A stretch of 64,000 nt of DNA, taken from Desulfobulbus sp. (GTDB taxonomy: Bacteria > Desulfobacterota > Desulfobulbia > Desulfobulbales > Desulfobulbaceae). The first letter of the stretch is position 1. Each line of letters opens with the position of its first letter. The stretch is from contig JAITGO010000002.1 of the NCBI GenBank assembly GCA_031280615.1, forward strand, positions 124,001 to 188,000, given 5' to 3'. The position numbers were made by a program, and so were the translations under genes. Shown piece after piece: positions 54,054 through 63,484 of this stretch. The notes under the pieces were generated by a model. It searched no databases and was not told the origin of the DNA. It worked only from the letters and a program-made list of their open reading frames with translations.

Positions 54054-54767
54054 TCAATCGCGGCTGCCGCCGAAAAAGCGCAGCAGCATCAAGAAGAGAT
54101 TGATGAAATCGAGATAGAGGGCCAGGGCGCCGACGATCGCCCCTTTGCGGATGGCGGCATCGCCCTGGGTCATGATGCCTTCTTCGCCGATATTCTTGAT
54201 TTTCTGCACGTCATAGGCGGTCAAACCGACGAAGACCAGCACGCCGATGGCGGAAATCGCCCAGTAGAGCGAGGAACTCTGCAAGAAGAAATTGACGATC
54301 GAGGCCAGCAGGATGCCGATCAGGCCCATGAACATGAACGAGCCCAGGCCGGAGAGATCGCGCTTGGTGACCATGCCGTACACCGCCATGGCCGCGAACA
54401 TGCCCGCGGTCACCAGGAAGGTGGCGGCAATCGAGGCCTGGGTATACATCAGGAAGATGGTCGACAAGGTCACGCCGTTCAAGGCCGAATAGCCGATAAA
54501 AAGCCCGGTGGCGGTACCCGCTTGGATCCGGTCGATCCGGGCGGCGAGAAAAAAGACCAGCCCGATTTCGGCCAGCACCAGGATGAAAAAGATCGGGCTG
54601 GCAGCCAAAACGCGTGCCATGCCGGAAGCGGCGACCAAATACGCGATGACGCCGGTCAAGGCGAGGCCGGCGGCCATCCAGTTGAAAACCTTGGCCAAAA
54701 AGACGGTCGAGGCCTGCTGTTTGGCCTGCGCCAGGGTGATGTCGTGGGTTCCGATCTGTGTTTGCAT
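54054..54767 (-). CDS. Bax inhibitor-1/YccA family inner-membrane protein
   Basis: A 237-residue protein with seven hydrophobic segments spread over almost its whole length, as in the BI-1/TMBIM (UPF0005) family. Recognisable stretches are VFNWMAAGLALTGVIAYLVA, GYSALNGVTLSTIFLMYT, GLTAYDVQKIKNIGEE and the C-terminal ALALYLDFINLFLMLLRFFG, including the conserved Asp pair of the pH-sensing calcium-leak site. E. coli YccA of this family protects FtsH-regulated membrane proteins. Start ATG 54767 follows AAGGAG. Function here is not determined. Confidence 0.92.
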   Translation of the reverse strand: MQTQIGTHDITLAQAKQQASTVFLAKVFNWMAAGLALTGVIAYLVAASGMARVLAASPIFFILVLAEIGLVFFLAARIDRIQAGTATGLFIGYSALNGVTLSTIFLMYTQASIAATFLVTAGMFAAMAVYGMVTKRDLSGLGSFMFMGLIGILLASIVNFFLQSSSLYWAISAIGVLVFVGLTAYDVQKIKNIGEEGIMTQGDAAIRKGAIVGALALYLDFINLFLMLLRFFGGSRD

Positions 54768-55053
54768 TGCTGCCTGCTCCTTGATGAATGAAGGGATGAA
54801 CGTTAGGTTGGCTCAATATTAACCATTTCCTCCGGAAAGGCAACACCGGCCGGGAGGCACGCCGTTGAAATCGGCCATTTTTCAAGAGGATGCGAAGAAG
54901 GCAGAAAGGAACCCTTCGCCGATTCCGGCCGATAACAGCACGGGAACACGGGACAATTCAGAAAAGAGAGCATCTGCGCCAGGGGCAGCCGCGGTATGGG
55001 CCGCGATTGTCCGGGCAAACGGCAGCGCGGCCCGCCGGCATCGTTGCTCTCCT

Positions 55054-57111
55054 CTACCCTGCCAGCGCTTCCCGGACCTTGATTGCCAGCTCCCGAATGG
55101 AAAAAGGCTTCTTGAGAAAATGGACGCCCTGGTCACCTTGCCGCTGGCAGATGGCTTCTTGTTCGTCGTAGCCGGATATGTAGAGGCATTTCAAGCCGGC
55201 CCGCGAATTGCGGAGCAACTCCGTCAATTCGCGGCCGTTCATGACCGGCATGACCACATCGGTAAGCAACAGATCGATCTCGCCGGCATGACTGTTGGAT
55301 TTCTCGATCGCCGTCACCGGACTGCCGGCCAGCAGCACCTTGTAGCCCAGGCCGGTCAGCATGGTATTGGTCACCTTGAGGACGGCCTCTTCGTCCTCGA
55401 CCATCAGGATGGTTTCCCCCTGGCCGTAGGGGATGGCAGCCACTTGTCCCGGCGTGTCCCCGAGCTGTCCCTTCCGGGCCCGCGGCAGATAAACTTTAAA
55501 ACTCGTTCCCTTCCCCGGTGCGCTCTCCACATCGAGCCAGCCGTGATTCTGCTTCACGATCCCGTACACTGTCGACAGGCCCAGGCCGGTGCCGACTCCT
55601 TCTTCCTTGGTGGTGAAAAACGGCTCGAAAATCCGGTGGAGGATATCCTTGTTCATGCCGCAGCCGCTATCGCTCACGGTCAACAGCACATATTCGCCGG
55701 GCATCACCCCTGGGCGACTCACCCAGTTATTCGGATCGAAACGGATGTTGGCCGTTCCGATGGTGACCTCGCCGGTACCGACGATGGCGTCGCGGCTGTT
55801 GACCAGCAGATTGGCCAGAATCTGGTCGATCTGGGAGGGGTCGATCTCGACCGGCCAGAGTTCCGCTCCCGGATGCCACTGCAGCCGGATTTCCTCGCCG
55901 ATCAGTCGGTCGAGCATCTTGAGCATGCCGGCCACGATTTCGTTGAGATTAAGCACCTTGGGGGCGGCGACTTGATGCCGGGCAAAGGCCAGCAGCTTCC
56001 TGGTCACGCCGGCCGAGCGTTCGCCGGCATCGAGGATGTCGTGAAAATAGCTATGCAGAGGCGAGGCGGTGTCGGTCTTGGTCAGCCCCATTTGGGCATA
56101 GCTGAGGATGACGCTGAGCATGTTGTTGAAATCGTGCGCCACCCCTCCGGCCAGCCGGCCGATGGACTCCATTTTCTGGGCGATGTTCAGCTGTTCCTGC
56201 AACTCTTTTTGTATTCTTTCCGCATTGTTCCGCTCGGAGATATCCCGGACGATGCACCAGATGCCCTCCTGCTCTCCGACATCGTCGTACAGCAGGAAAC
56301 CCTCCATTTCGGCCGGGAAAACGCTGCCGTCCTTGCGTCGATATTCTTTCTCGTAAACCTCGGAATAGCCACGGGCCATGATCTGGTCGCTCAAAATGAT
56401 CTGCTCCATCACATGCCACTTTTCCGGGGTCACGTCGCTGTAGCGGAGTTGCTTCAACTCCTTGCCCGTGTACCCGAGCATCCGTTGAAACGAGGCGTTA
56501 CTCTCGCGGATCCGGTCCTGCATGTCGAGAGAAAACACGCCTTCCGCCATGTTCTCGTACAACTGGCGGAACTTCCACTCCGAGGCCCTGAGCGCCTTTT
56601 CCGCGGTTCGCAGCGCCTTGGTTTCCTGCTCCAGGGCCAGCATCTTCTCCTCAAGCTTATGCACCAGCCGCTCATTGTACAGCTTGAAGACCTGTGCGTC
56701 CGGGACTGGGTTGGGTGTAGAAAGGGCCGGCAGCGTCCGCGCCATAATGGTCTCGCGGACCGTGGCAAACAAATCTTCCGGTTCGCAGGGTTTCACCAGA
56801 AAACGGTCGGCGCCGATTTTCTTGGCAAAATTCTCGTCCTCGGACCCGGTGTAGGTCGCGGTCAGGACCACGAACGGTATCCGGTGCAATGCTTTGTCTT
56901 TCTTGACAATGCGGCACAGCTCGAACCCGTCCATCACCGGCATGAGGAGATCGCTGAGAATGAGGTCGAACTTCATGGAGCGGAGCTGCCCCAGGGCCTC
57001 GGCACCATTGCAGGCGGAGTGCACCTCGTAGCCCCTGGTCTTGAGCAGCACCTCGACGAGATAACGGTTTTCCTCTTTATCGTCTACAACGAGGATGCGG
57101 GGTCCAGTCAT
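55054..57111 (-). CDS. Hybrid histidine kinase (REC-PAS-HisKA-HATPase-REC)
   Basis: A 685-residue soluble kinase. The N-terminal receiver (about 3-120) has VVDDKEE, phospho-Asp in [10 protein letters not shown] and LVKPCEP. A coiled coil (about 140-170) links to a PAS domain (about 172-300, [20 protein letters not shown]). The phospho-acceptor is [14 protein letters not shown], the NtrB-like H box. The ATPase has [19 protein letters not shown] and [14 protein letters not shown] second receiver ends it (about 565-685, [13 protein letters not shown]). ATG 57111 follows GGAGG and lies 35 bp inside the upstream response regulator. It is the last of three phosphorelay genes. Confidence 0.92.
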   Translation of the reverse strand: MTGPRILVVDDKEENRYLVEVLLKTRGYEVHSACNGAEALGQLRSMKFDLILSDLLMPVMDGFELCRIVKKDKALHRIPFVVLTATYTGSEDENFAKKIGADRFLVKPCEPEDLFATVRETIMARTLPALSTPNPVPDAQVFKLYNERLVHKLEEKMLALEQETKALRTAEKALRASEWKFRQLYENMAEGVFSLDMQDRIRESNASFQRMLGYTGKELKQLRYSDVTPEKWHVMEQIILSDQIMARGYSEVYEKEYRRKDGSVFPAEMEGFLLYDDVGEQEGIWCIVRDISERNNAERIQKELQEQLNIAQKMESIGRLAGGVAHDFNNMLSVILSYAQMGLTKTDTASPLHSYFHDILDAGERSAGVTRKLLAFARHQVAAPKVLNLNEIVAGMLKMLDRLIGEEIRLQWHPGAELWPVEIDPSQIDQILANLLVNSRDAIVGTGEVTIGTANIRFDPNNWVSRPGVMPGEYVLLTVSDSGCGMNKDILHRIFEPFFTTKEEGVGTGLGLSTVYGIVKQNHGWLDVESAPGKGTSFKVYLPRARKGQLGDTPGQVAAIPYGQGETILMVEDEEAVLKVTNTMLTGLGYKVLLAGSPVTAIEKSNSHAGEIDLLLTDVVMPVMNGRELTELLRNSRAGLKCLYISGYDEQEAICQRQGDQGVHFLKKPFSIRELAIKVREALAG

Positions 57112-57493
57112 CGGCGGCCTCCAGCCCTTCCGGCAGATAGCTCTTGATTTCAGCAACAAAGGTTTCGGGATTGATCGGCTTTTCGATATACCCGGTGGCG
57201 CCGGAGGCGAGAATCTGTTCCCGGTCGCCGACCATGGCGTAGGAGGTCACGGCAATGATCGGCACCCGGTCGAGCCTGCGATGCCGCCTCAATTCGGCCG
57301 CCACGGCGAATCCGTTCATTTTCGGCAGCTGGATGTCCAGAAGAATGGCCAATGGATCGCACTGCAGGGCCAAATCGAGCCCTGCAATGCCATCCTCGGC
57401 CGCCACGACTTCAAACCCGCTCTTTTGCAGCAAAAACTGCATCAGGTACAGATTCTGTTCATTGTCTTCGATGACCAACAAGCGGTTGTTCAT
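57077..57493 (-). CDS. Single-domain response regulator
   Basis: A 138-residue receiver with no output domain. Acidic pocket VIEDNEQN near residue 8, phospho-Asp in AILLDIQLPKMNG near 53, and VTSYAM and YIEKPIN supply the conserved Thr/Ser and Lys. It may be a shuttle between the two flanking kinases. Its ATG overlaps the upstream kinase's stop by 4 bp and its end overlaps the downstream hybrid kinase by 35 bp, so all three are probably made together. Confidence 0.92.
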   Translation of the reverse strand: MNNRLLVIEDNEQNLYLMQFLLQKSGFEVVAAEDGIAGLDLALQCDPLAILLDIQLPKMNGFAVAAELRRHRRLDRVPIIAVTSYAMVGDREQILASGATGYIEKPINPETFVAEIKSYLPEGLEAADDWTPHPRCRR

Positions 57494-60408
57494 GCCGTTT
57501 CCTCCTGGCTGCGCCCGGGCAACCGCACGGTAAAGCTGCTCCCTTGCCCCCATTCACTGGACAAGCCGATGTCGCCGCCCATCATCTCGACGATTTTCTT
57601 GCTGATGGACAAGCCGAGACCGCTGCCTTCATGCTTGCGGGCCAATCCGGAATCGATCTGGTAAAACGGTTTGAAAAGACGGGGGATCTCATCGGCCCGT
57701 ATGCCGATGCCGGTATCGGTGACCGTCAGCAGGTAGCCCTCGCCCTCCTGACGGCAGACGATGCCCACCCAACCCTGTTCGGTGAACTTGACCGCATTGT
57801 TGAGCAGATTCAGCATCACTTGTTCCAGCCGGCGCTGGTCGGTGACGATCTTCCCCACCTCATCGGCAATATCCACCCGTAGCTCTATCCCTTTTTCTTC
57901 CGCCAGCGGCGCAATCAGCTTGACCGTTTTCTCGATCGACGGCCTCAAGGCGAACTCGCGCGCGACCAGCTCCAACTGGTCTGCATTTATTTTCGAAATA
58001 TCGAGAACATCGTTAATCAGAGCCAGCAAATGGCGGGCACTCTTCTGCACCATGCCCAGTTGCTTGTGCTGTTCGGGATTGAGCGGCCCGGCCAGGCCCT
58101 GCGACATGATGCCGGTAAAACCGATAATCGAGTTCAGGGGAGTGCGCAGTTCGTGCGACATGGAGGCGAGAAAGATCGACTTGACCCGGTCGGCCTCGCG
58201 GGCGGCTTCCAGGGCCTGCCGCAACTGTTCCGTTGCCTCGCGTTCGGCCGTGATATCCTCGATAATGCCGACCACGCCCTTGAACGGGGCATGAGTATCG
58301 CTGGCGCACATGCTCAACCGTGCCCAAAACAGCGAGCCGTCCTTGCGGACGATCGGCTGCTCCATGCTGCAGGTCTCGCCGCTGGCCAACCGAGCGGACA
58401 TTTCCTGTCCGAAACGGATGAACGCATCCTCGTCCGGGTACAGAATCCGGGCCGATTGCCCGACAAGCTCGCCCGGATCGTATCCGGTCATTGTCTCCAA
58501 CTTCCGGTTGCAGCGTTGGATAATCCGCTCCTTGGCCAGAAGGATGCCGGCACTCGCCGATTCGAAGATGGCGCGCTGCTCCTCGTTGATGGCCGCCAGT
58601 TCCGCCGTCCGTTCCGCCACCCGTTGCTCCAGGGTTTCGGCGTGGCGGCGCAGGTCCTCGTTCAACAGGCGAATCTGCTCTTCGGCCTGGATGCGTTCGG
58701 TGATGTCGGAGCCGATGCTGAGGATCTCCCGCATTTCGCCCTTGGCATCGGTCACCACCTTGTTGGTCCAGTCGACCCAGACGCGCTCGCCGTTACGGCG
58801 CATGTTCTCGTTGAGGCTTCGTTCGAATTGATGGGGGGCGCGGGTCAGTTCCGCCATCATCCCCTTGAGATCCCTGCCGTCGGACCCGACCTCCGGCACC
58901 AGGGTACCGATCACGTTGCGGCCGATCAGTTCCGACGCGGCATACCCGAAAAAGCGTTGCCCGAATTCATTGAGAAAGGTGAGCCGGCCATCGGGCTGCC
59001 AGCGGACGATGATGGAATTGGCCAGCGTGACCAATTCCCGGTATTCCCGTTCGCTTGCCCGCACCGCCTCTGCCATCTTTCTCTGCTCGCTGATGTCGCG
59101 AATGGCTTCAATCGCGCCGCTTCTTCTGCCGTCCTGATCGTAGAGGGGCGATGCCACCGCCCACAGATAGCGCGTTTGACCGGTGAGCGGACTGGAGAAA
59201 AAGGTTTCGGCGTAGATCCGGTTCTCCCTGCGGTCCAATTGGGTATAGGAAGTTTCGGCCGGTGGATCGGGCCGATCCAGCAGATCGACCAGGGTCGGAC
59301 GCCGATGGCCGAAAAACGCATCGGCGTAGACATAATCCCCCTGCCCCATCACCTGATCCTTCTTGACCCCGGTCATGGCCTCGCAGGCCTGGTTCCAGGC
59401 AATGACCCGCTTGTGTTCGTCGACGACAAAGGTCGGATCGGGCAAAAATTCGATGATATCCATGAACCGCTGCTGCAGCGCCCTTCGTTCCGCGTTTTCC
59501 TGCTGCAGCTCCTGGGTCCGGACATTGACCCGATGTTTGAGAAATACCCCGATCGCGATGCTGATCAGCAAGAAGCCCAGCAAGCCGCTGCCCGCGATCG
59601 CCAGCCAGGGGGACAGGGCAGAGGAAGCATCTTCGTCGGCCAGGCGCTTCAAGGCATCGTAATAGAGCGAGCCTTGATCCTCTTTCCATGCGAGCAGGTG
59701 CCGGTCGATGGCGGCCAGCAGGTGCTTGGGGTCGCCCTTGGCCGCGGCATAGTACAGCGCGTTGGGCTCGAACAGCACCTCGGTATCGTTAAGACCGTAT
59801 TTCCTGGCGCCCCATTTGCCCTGATAGCGATTGGTGATGATCGCATCCGCCTCGCCGTTGGCGATCATGGCGAACATGGTGGGGTAATTGGGAACGGAGA
59901 GGAGAATGGGATTCAGTCCAAACCGTTCGGCCAGGCGGATAAAGGCCTGCTCCTGCACCGACCGCTCCAGCACCAGGATGCGTTTGCCGTCCAATTCCCT
60001 GAGGGAATGGATGTTTTGCCGTTTGGAGGCGAACACCTGGAACCAGGAGGACAAAACCGGGACCCGGGGAAAGGCGTAGTGCTGCCTCCGCTCCGCGGTG
60101 AGGGCAATGTCGGCGATCAGGTCGATCTCGCCGCGTTCGAGACGGTCCAGGTTTTCCGGCCACGAACCGACCACGTACTGTAACCGCCACCCTTCCTGCC
60201 TGGCTATCTCGTCAAGCAGTTCGACATAGATGCCGGTGGGACGCCCATGGGCATCGAAGGAAATCTTCGGTGGCGCCTCGTGAACGCCGACGGCCACGAT
60301 TGGGCTGCTGGCCGCCAAAAGCGACGGGGAGACGAACAGAAACCCGAGCGCGAGGACGAATGCGGCGACACGGCGGACAAAAGGAGTCGAACATGGAGCG
60401 GAGAGCAT
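57490..60408 (-). CDS. Membrane sensor histidine kinase with periplasmic SBP_bac_3 domain and multiple PAS
   Basis: A 972-residue transmembrane kinase. Signal peptide/anchor VRRVAAFVLALGFLFVSPSL is followed by a periplasmic amino-acid-binding-protein-like domain (about 35-270): GVHEAPPKISFDAHGRPTGI, EIDLIADIALTAERR. A membrane helix (about 287-308, LAIAGSGLLGFLLISIAIGV) leads to three PAS domains (about 335-460, 465-590, 625-740), the second followed by coiled coil. The phospho-acceptor motif is SMSHELRTPLNSIIGF. The ATPase has LLNNAVKFTEQ, VTDTGIGI and GSGLGLSISKKI. The ligand is probably a small solute, identity unknown. Start at 60408 because the signal peptide begins there; AAAAGG lies upstream. 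Confidence 0.92.
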   Translation of the reverse strand: MLSAPCSTPFVRRVAAFVLALGFLFVSPSLLAASSPIVAVGVHEAPPKISFDAHGRPTGIYVELLDEIARQEGWRLQYVVGSWPENLDRLERGEIDLIADIALTAERRQHYAFPRVPVLSSWFQVFASKRQNIHSLRELDGKRILVLERSVQEQAFIRLAERFGLNPILLSVPNYPTMFAMIANGEADAIITNRYQGKWGARKYGLNDTEVLFEPNALYYAAAKGDPKHLLAAIDRHLLAWKEDQGSLYYDALKRLADEDASSALSPWLAIAGSGLLGFLLISIAIGVFLKHRVNVRTQELQQENAERRALQQRFMDIIEFLPDPTFVVDEHKRVIAWNQACEAMTGVKKDQVMGQGDYVYADAFFGHRRPTLVDLLDRPDPPAETSYTQLDRRENRIYAETFFSSPLTGQTRYLWAVASPLYDQDGRRSGAIEAIRDISEQRKMAEAVRASEREYRELVTLANSIIVRWQPDGRLTFLNEFGQRFFGYAASELIGRNVIGTLVPEVGSDGRDLKGMMAELTRAPHQFERSLNENMRRNGERVWVDWTNKVVTDAKGEMREILSIGSDITERIQAEEQIRLLNEDLRRHAETLEQRVAERTAELAAINEEQRAIFESASAGILLAKERIIQRCNRKLETMTGYDPGELVGQSARILYPDEDAFIRFGQEMSARLASGETCSMEQPIVRKDGSLFWARLSMCASDTHAPFKGVVGIIEDITAEREATEQLRQALEAAREADRVKSIFLASMSHELRTPLNSIIGFTGIMSQGLAGPLNPEQHKQLGMVQKSARHLLALINDVLDISKINADQLELVAREFALRPSIEKTVKLIAPLAEEKGIELRVDIADEVGKIVTDQRRLEQVMLNLLNNAVKFTEQGWVGIVCRQEGEGYLLTVTDTGIGIRADEIPRLFKPFYQIDSGLARKHEGSGLGLSISKKIVEMMGGDIGLSSEWGQGSSFTVRLPGRSQEETA

Positions 60409-61069
60409 ACGACAGGCCTTTTTTGAGAGTGGGATGCCGTTTTTACAATTCTGTCGGGGGAAGAGGAAGAGCGCCGGCCTGGCCGTCTCATGCGTTTCGG
60501 GCCTTCGGAACACCTATCGAGGGAGGAGGAGTGTTTGCCGCAGATGCTGCGAAGAACGACGAGATCCACAGCCACTCAAACCAGTGTTCACAAGAGCGGA
60601 TACATTCGAATGTAAGCTAAACGCAGGAAGGAATTCACCTTCTCTTTTTCTATCATGCCAAATCGGCATTGACAACGGCCCCTCTCAATAAAATCATGAA
60701 AATAATGAATTTTTTTCGACGCCGGACCGGAGAATGAGGAATGGGGCCGGTTCCGGGCTTCAAAAAATTTGAAGCTGGTACCACACGCGAGGACACTGCT
60801 TACATTTTGCTGATTTTGCGAAAAAATAAAGCAGAGATGGCGAATCGAGGCCGGACCGAGACAACAGGTGGAGAAAAACAGGGAAGGATTGTTGCGGCAG
60901 GCATACCGCAATGGGGCGACGGCGACGCCAGCGCCGCCAGCGACCGGCAACCCACTCTGTAGGAGAACTCAGAGGGAGAAGGTGCGCCATGGGCAAAACA
61001 CGCCCACCGGGTCGGCGGGGTCGGCCCCATCCCGTTGGCCGGCACCCCGGCTTTCACCAAACGAAGGGT
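60409..61069. other. 661-bp intergenic region between the sensor kinase and MFS genes
   Basis: No protein-coding gene recognised. The middle (about 60600-60860) is AT-richer and probably holds the promoter of the phosphorelay operon. On the minus strand TTGTCA, a 17-nt spacer and TAGAAA overlap a small palindrome TGCCGATTTGGCA near 60658-60670. No terminator with a clear T run was found after the MFS gene stop. Nothing else is evident. Confidence 0.4.
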
Positions 61070-62338
61070 TCAACTCCTTGCCGGGAGCGGGGCTTTCTCC
61101 ACCCCGGCGGAGAGCCGGGCCAGAATCGCGGTGAAGACCAGGGCTGCGAGCAGCAGCAGGCTGATGAACCCCGCCACCCCCGGCCAGCCGGCCCCGGCCC
61201 AGCAGAATCCGCCGACAGTGCCGGCAATGCTGGCGCCGAGGTAGTAGAAAAAGAGATAGAGCGATGCGGCCTGGGCCTTGGCGGTTTTAGCATGCCGCCC
61301 CACCCAGGTCGAGGCCACGGTATGGGTACCGAAAAAACCGCAGGTGAACACCGCTATCCCCAAGACGACCAGGGGCAGCGGCCGTGCCAGGGTCAGGACG
61401 ATACCGGCGAGCATGGTCGCCACGCAGCCCCGGACCGTGAGGAAGCGGCCGAAACGGTTGACCAGCCTGCTCACCGTGGAGGAGCAATAGGCCCCCAGGA
61501 GGTAGGAGAGGAAGATCAGGCTGACCACGGTCTGGCTCAGGCCGTACTCGCCGCCGAGCAGCCGAAAGGTGATGTAGTTGAACAAGGTGACGAAACTGCC
61601 CATCACCATGAAGGAGATGCCGTACAGGCACAGCAGGTGGGGGTCGCGCAACTGCTGCAGCACCGAGGTGAAGAAGTAGCGGTACTCGAAGGGCCGGCGG
61701 CGGAAATTGGCCGAAGGCGGCAGGCTGAACGCAAAGTAGATGCTGAGCCCCAAGGAAATCAGCCCCACCAGTCCCAGGGCCAGGTTCCAGGAGAAAAAGT
61801 CGGTCACCGTGGCGGTGAACAGCCGCCCCGACATACCGCCGATGGCATTGCCGCTGATGTACAGTCCCATGGCCGTGCCGACAGTAGGGGGATCGATCTC
61901 CTCGCTCAGGTAGGCCATGGCCACGGGCGGCAGGCCGGCGAGCACCAGCCCTTGGGCAAAACGCAGCGCCACCAAGGACGAGAAGGAATGGCAGAACGCG
62001 GTCAGCAGCGCCAGGATCGAGGTCAAAAACAGGGCGCCCAGCATCACCGGCTTGCGGCCCATGGTTTCCGACAAGGTGCCTGCCAGCAGCATGGCCACCG
62101 CCAGGGTGAAGCTGGCGGCCGAAAGCGGCAGACTGGCCCAGGCGGGGCGGATGCCGAATTCACGCGCGAATTCCGGCAACAGCGGCTGCACGTCGTAGAG
62201 GGTGATGAAGGTGACGAAACCGGCGGCGAAAAGCGCCAGGTTGACCTTGCGGAAGGCAAGGGTGCCGCTTTGGATGCGAGGACTGTCCATGGGGCCGATC
62301 TGCTTGGCGTTCTGCCGGGAAAAGGTGCGGAGTGACAT
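61070..62338 (-). CDS. MFS transporter (YnfM-like)
   Basis: A 422-residue inner-membrane transporter with 12 predicted helices. The loop 2-3 MFS motif is SETMGRKPVMLGALF near residue 90 (G-x3-G/D-R-x-G/R-R type). It resembles the YnfM/arabinose-efflux-like subgroup, whose substrates are mostly unknown. It is divergent from a LysR-type gene, a common arrangement for exporters and their regulators. Start ATG 62338 has a poor ribosome site; ATG 62290 is an alternative that still precedes the first helix. Confidence 0.88.
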   Translation of the reverse strand: MSLRTFSRQNAKQIGPMDSPRIQSGTLAFRKVNLALFAAGFVTFITLYDVQPLLPEFAREFGIRPAWASLPLSAASFTLAVAMLLAGTLSETMGRKPVMLGALFLTSILALLTAFCHSFSSLVALRFAQGLVLAGLPPVAMAYLSEEIDPPTVGTAMGLYISGNAIGGMSGRLFTATVTDFFSWNLALGLVGLISLGLSIYFAFSLPPSANFRRRPFEYRYFFTSVLQQLRDPHLLCLYGISFMVMGSFVTLFNYITFRLLGGEYGLSQTVVSLIFLSYLLGAYCSSTVSRLVNRFGRFLTVRGCVATMLAGIVLTLARPLPLVVLGIAVFTCGFFGTHTVASTWVGRHAKTAKAQAASLYLFFYYLGASIAGTVGGFCWAGAGWPGVAGFISLLLLAALVFTAILARLSAGVEKAPLPARS

Positions 62339-62397
62339 TGCGCTTGAATATAGCCACTGGCCCGGTATAAATAAAATATATAAAAATTATACTTTCG

Positions 62398-62412
62398 ATA
62401 ACCGTACGTTAT
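62398..62412. promoter_or_regulatory. LysR-type operator-like palindrome
   Basis: ATAAC-CGTAC-GTTAT, a 15-bp perfect palindrome of the T-N11-A type, lies between the divergent MFS and LysR genes, 9 nt before the lysR start. The surrounding intergenic DNA is AT-rich. Confidence 0.55.
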
Positions 62413-62421
62413 GCACAGCCC

Positions 62422-63315
62422 ATGGATATCCGCCAGCTGAAATGCTTCGTCGAAATCGCCCGCCACCGCAACTTCACCAAGGCTGCGGAAGCGCTCAACA
62501 TCGCCCAGCCGGCGATCAGCATGGCGATCCAGAAACTGGAGGGCGAGCTGGAGTCGATCCTGTTCAACCGCCGCAATCGGCGGGTGGCCCTGACCGCGGA
62601 AGGGGAGATTTTCCTTGCCCATGCCAATCGCATCCTGGAGGCGCTCGAGGCCGCGCACCAGGAAATGGCGGACCTGAAAGGGCTGCGGAACGGCGAGGTG
62701 CGCCTGGGCATCCCGCCGATGATGAGCACCTACTTCTTTCCGGCCATCATCCACGAATTCAAGCGGCTGTATCCCCATTTGCAACTGGCGGTCTCGGGCG
62801 AGGGCGCAGGCAGCATCCAGCGCAAGATCAACCAGGGCGAACTGGACATGGGGGTCATCGCCGGCGGCCAGGTGCCGGAGAGCCTGGAAGTCCGCCATAT
62901 CCTGCGCGAGGAGGTGGTGGCGTGCATCCCGGCCGGCCATCCTTTTGCGTCGCGGGGGGCGATCACCCTCCGGGAATTTGCCGCCCAGCCCCTGATCATG
63001 TTCAAACAGGGCTATTACCAACGGGAAATGCTGCTCGAGTTGCTGCACGAACTCCCCGATGTCCAGCCCCGGGTGGTCTTTGAAACCAATCTGTTTTCCC
63101 TGGTCAAATCCCTGGTCAAGCGGGGTCTGGGCCTTGCCACCCTGCTGAAGATGGTGGCCGAGGACGACCGCGATCTCCAGGCCGTCTCCTTCGATCCGCC
63201 GCTTTATCTCGACCTGATGCTGGCCTGGAAAAAAGGGGCCTACCTCTCCCATGCCAACAAGGCCTTCGTCGACTTCCTCATGGCCCAACTGCAACTGTAT
63301 GGCGGCCGGCGATAA
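62422..63315 (+). CDS. LysR-family transcriptional regulator
   Basis: A 297-residue regulator. The N-terminal winged HTH (1-60) is MDIRQLKCFVEIARHRNFTK, then AAEALNIAQPAISMAIQKLE. The co-inducer domain (about 90-295) is of the periplasmic-binding fold: GEVRLGIPPMMSTYFFPAII and LVKSLVKRGLGLATL. It probably controls the divergent MFS gene and itself through the palindrome at 62398. Ligand unknown. The start is fixed by the conserved MDIRQL opening although the ribosome site is weak. Confidence 0.93.
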   Translation: MDIRQLKCFVEIARHRNFTKAAEALNIAQPAISMAIQKLEGELESILFNRRNRRVALTAEGEIFLAHANRILEALEAAHQEMADLKGLRNGEVRLGIPPMMSTYFFPAIIHEFKRLYPHLQLAVSGEGAGSIQRKINQGELDMGVIAGGQVPESLEVRHILREEVVACIPAGHPFASRGAITLREFAAQPLIMFKQGYYQREMLLELLHELPDVQPRVVFETNLFSLVKSLVKRGLGLATLLKMVAEDDRDLQAVSFDPPLYLDLMLAWKKGAYLSHANKAFVDFLMAQLQLYGGRR

Positions 63316-63484
63316 CAGCAGGTGCGGCTACATGGCATGCGGTTCCGGTTGCCTCGCGCCGCAACCCTGGATAGAATAATCAGGCAATCATCGGGAAATA
63401 ACGGCCGGACCGGAACACCCCCTTGGTCGATCCAAGGGTGGCTGTACCGCCGGCGGATTTCCACCACCTCTGGTTTGAGCCCCT

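Noticed and set aside
54865..57147. 760-codon plus-strand open frame opposite the hybrid kinase
   Set aside because: Shadow of a well-supported kinase gene; no motif and no ribosome site.
58030..60183. 717-codon plus-strand open frame opposite the membrane kinase
   Set aside because: Shadow frame with biased composition; the minus strand carries SBP, PAS and kinase motifs.
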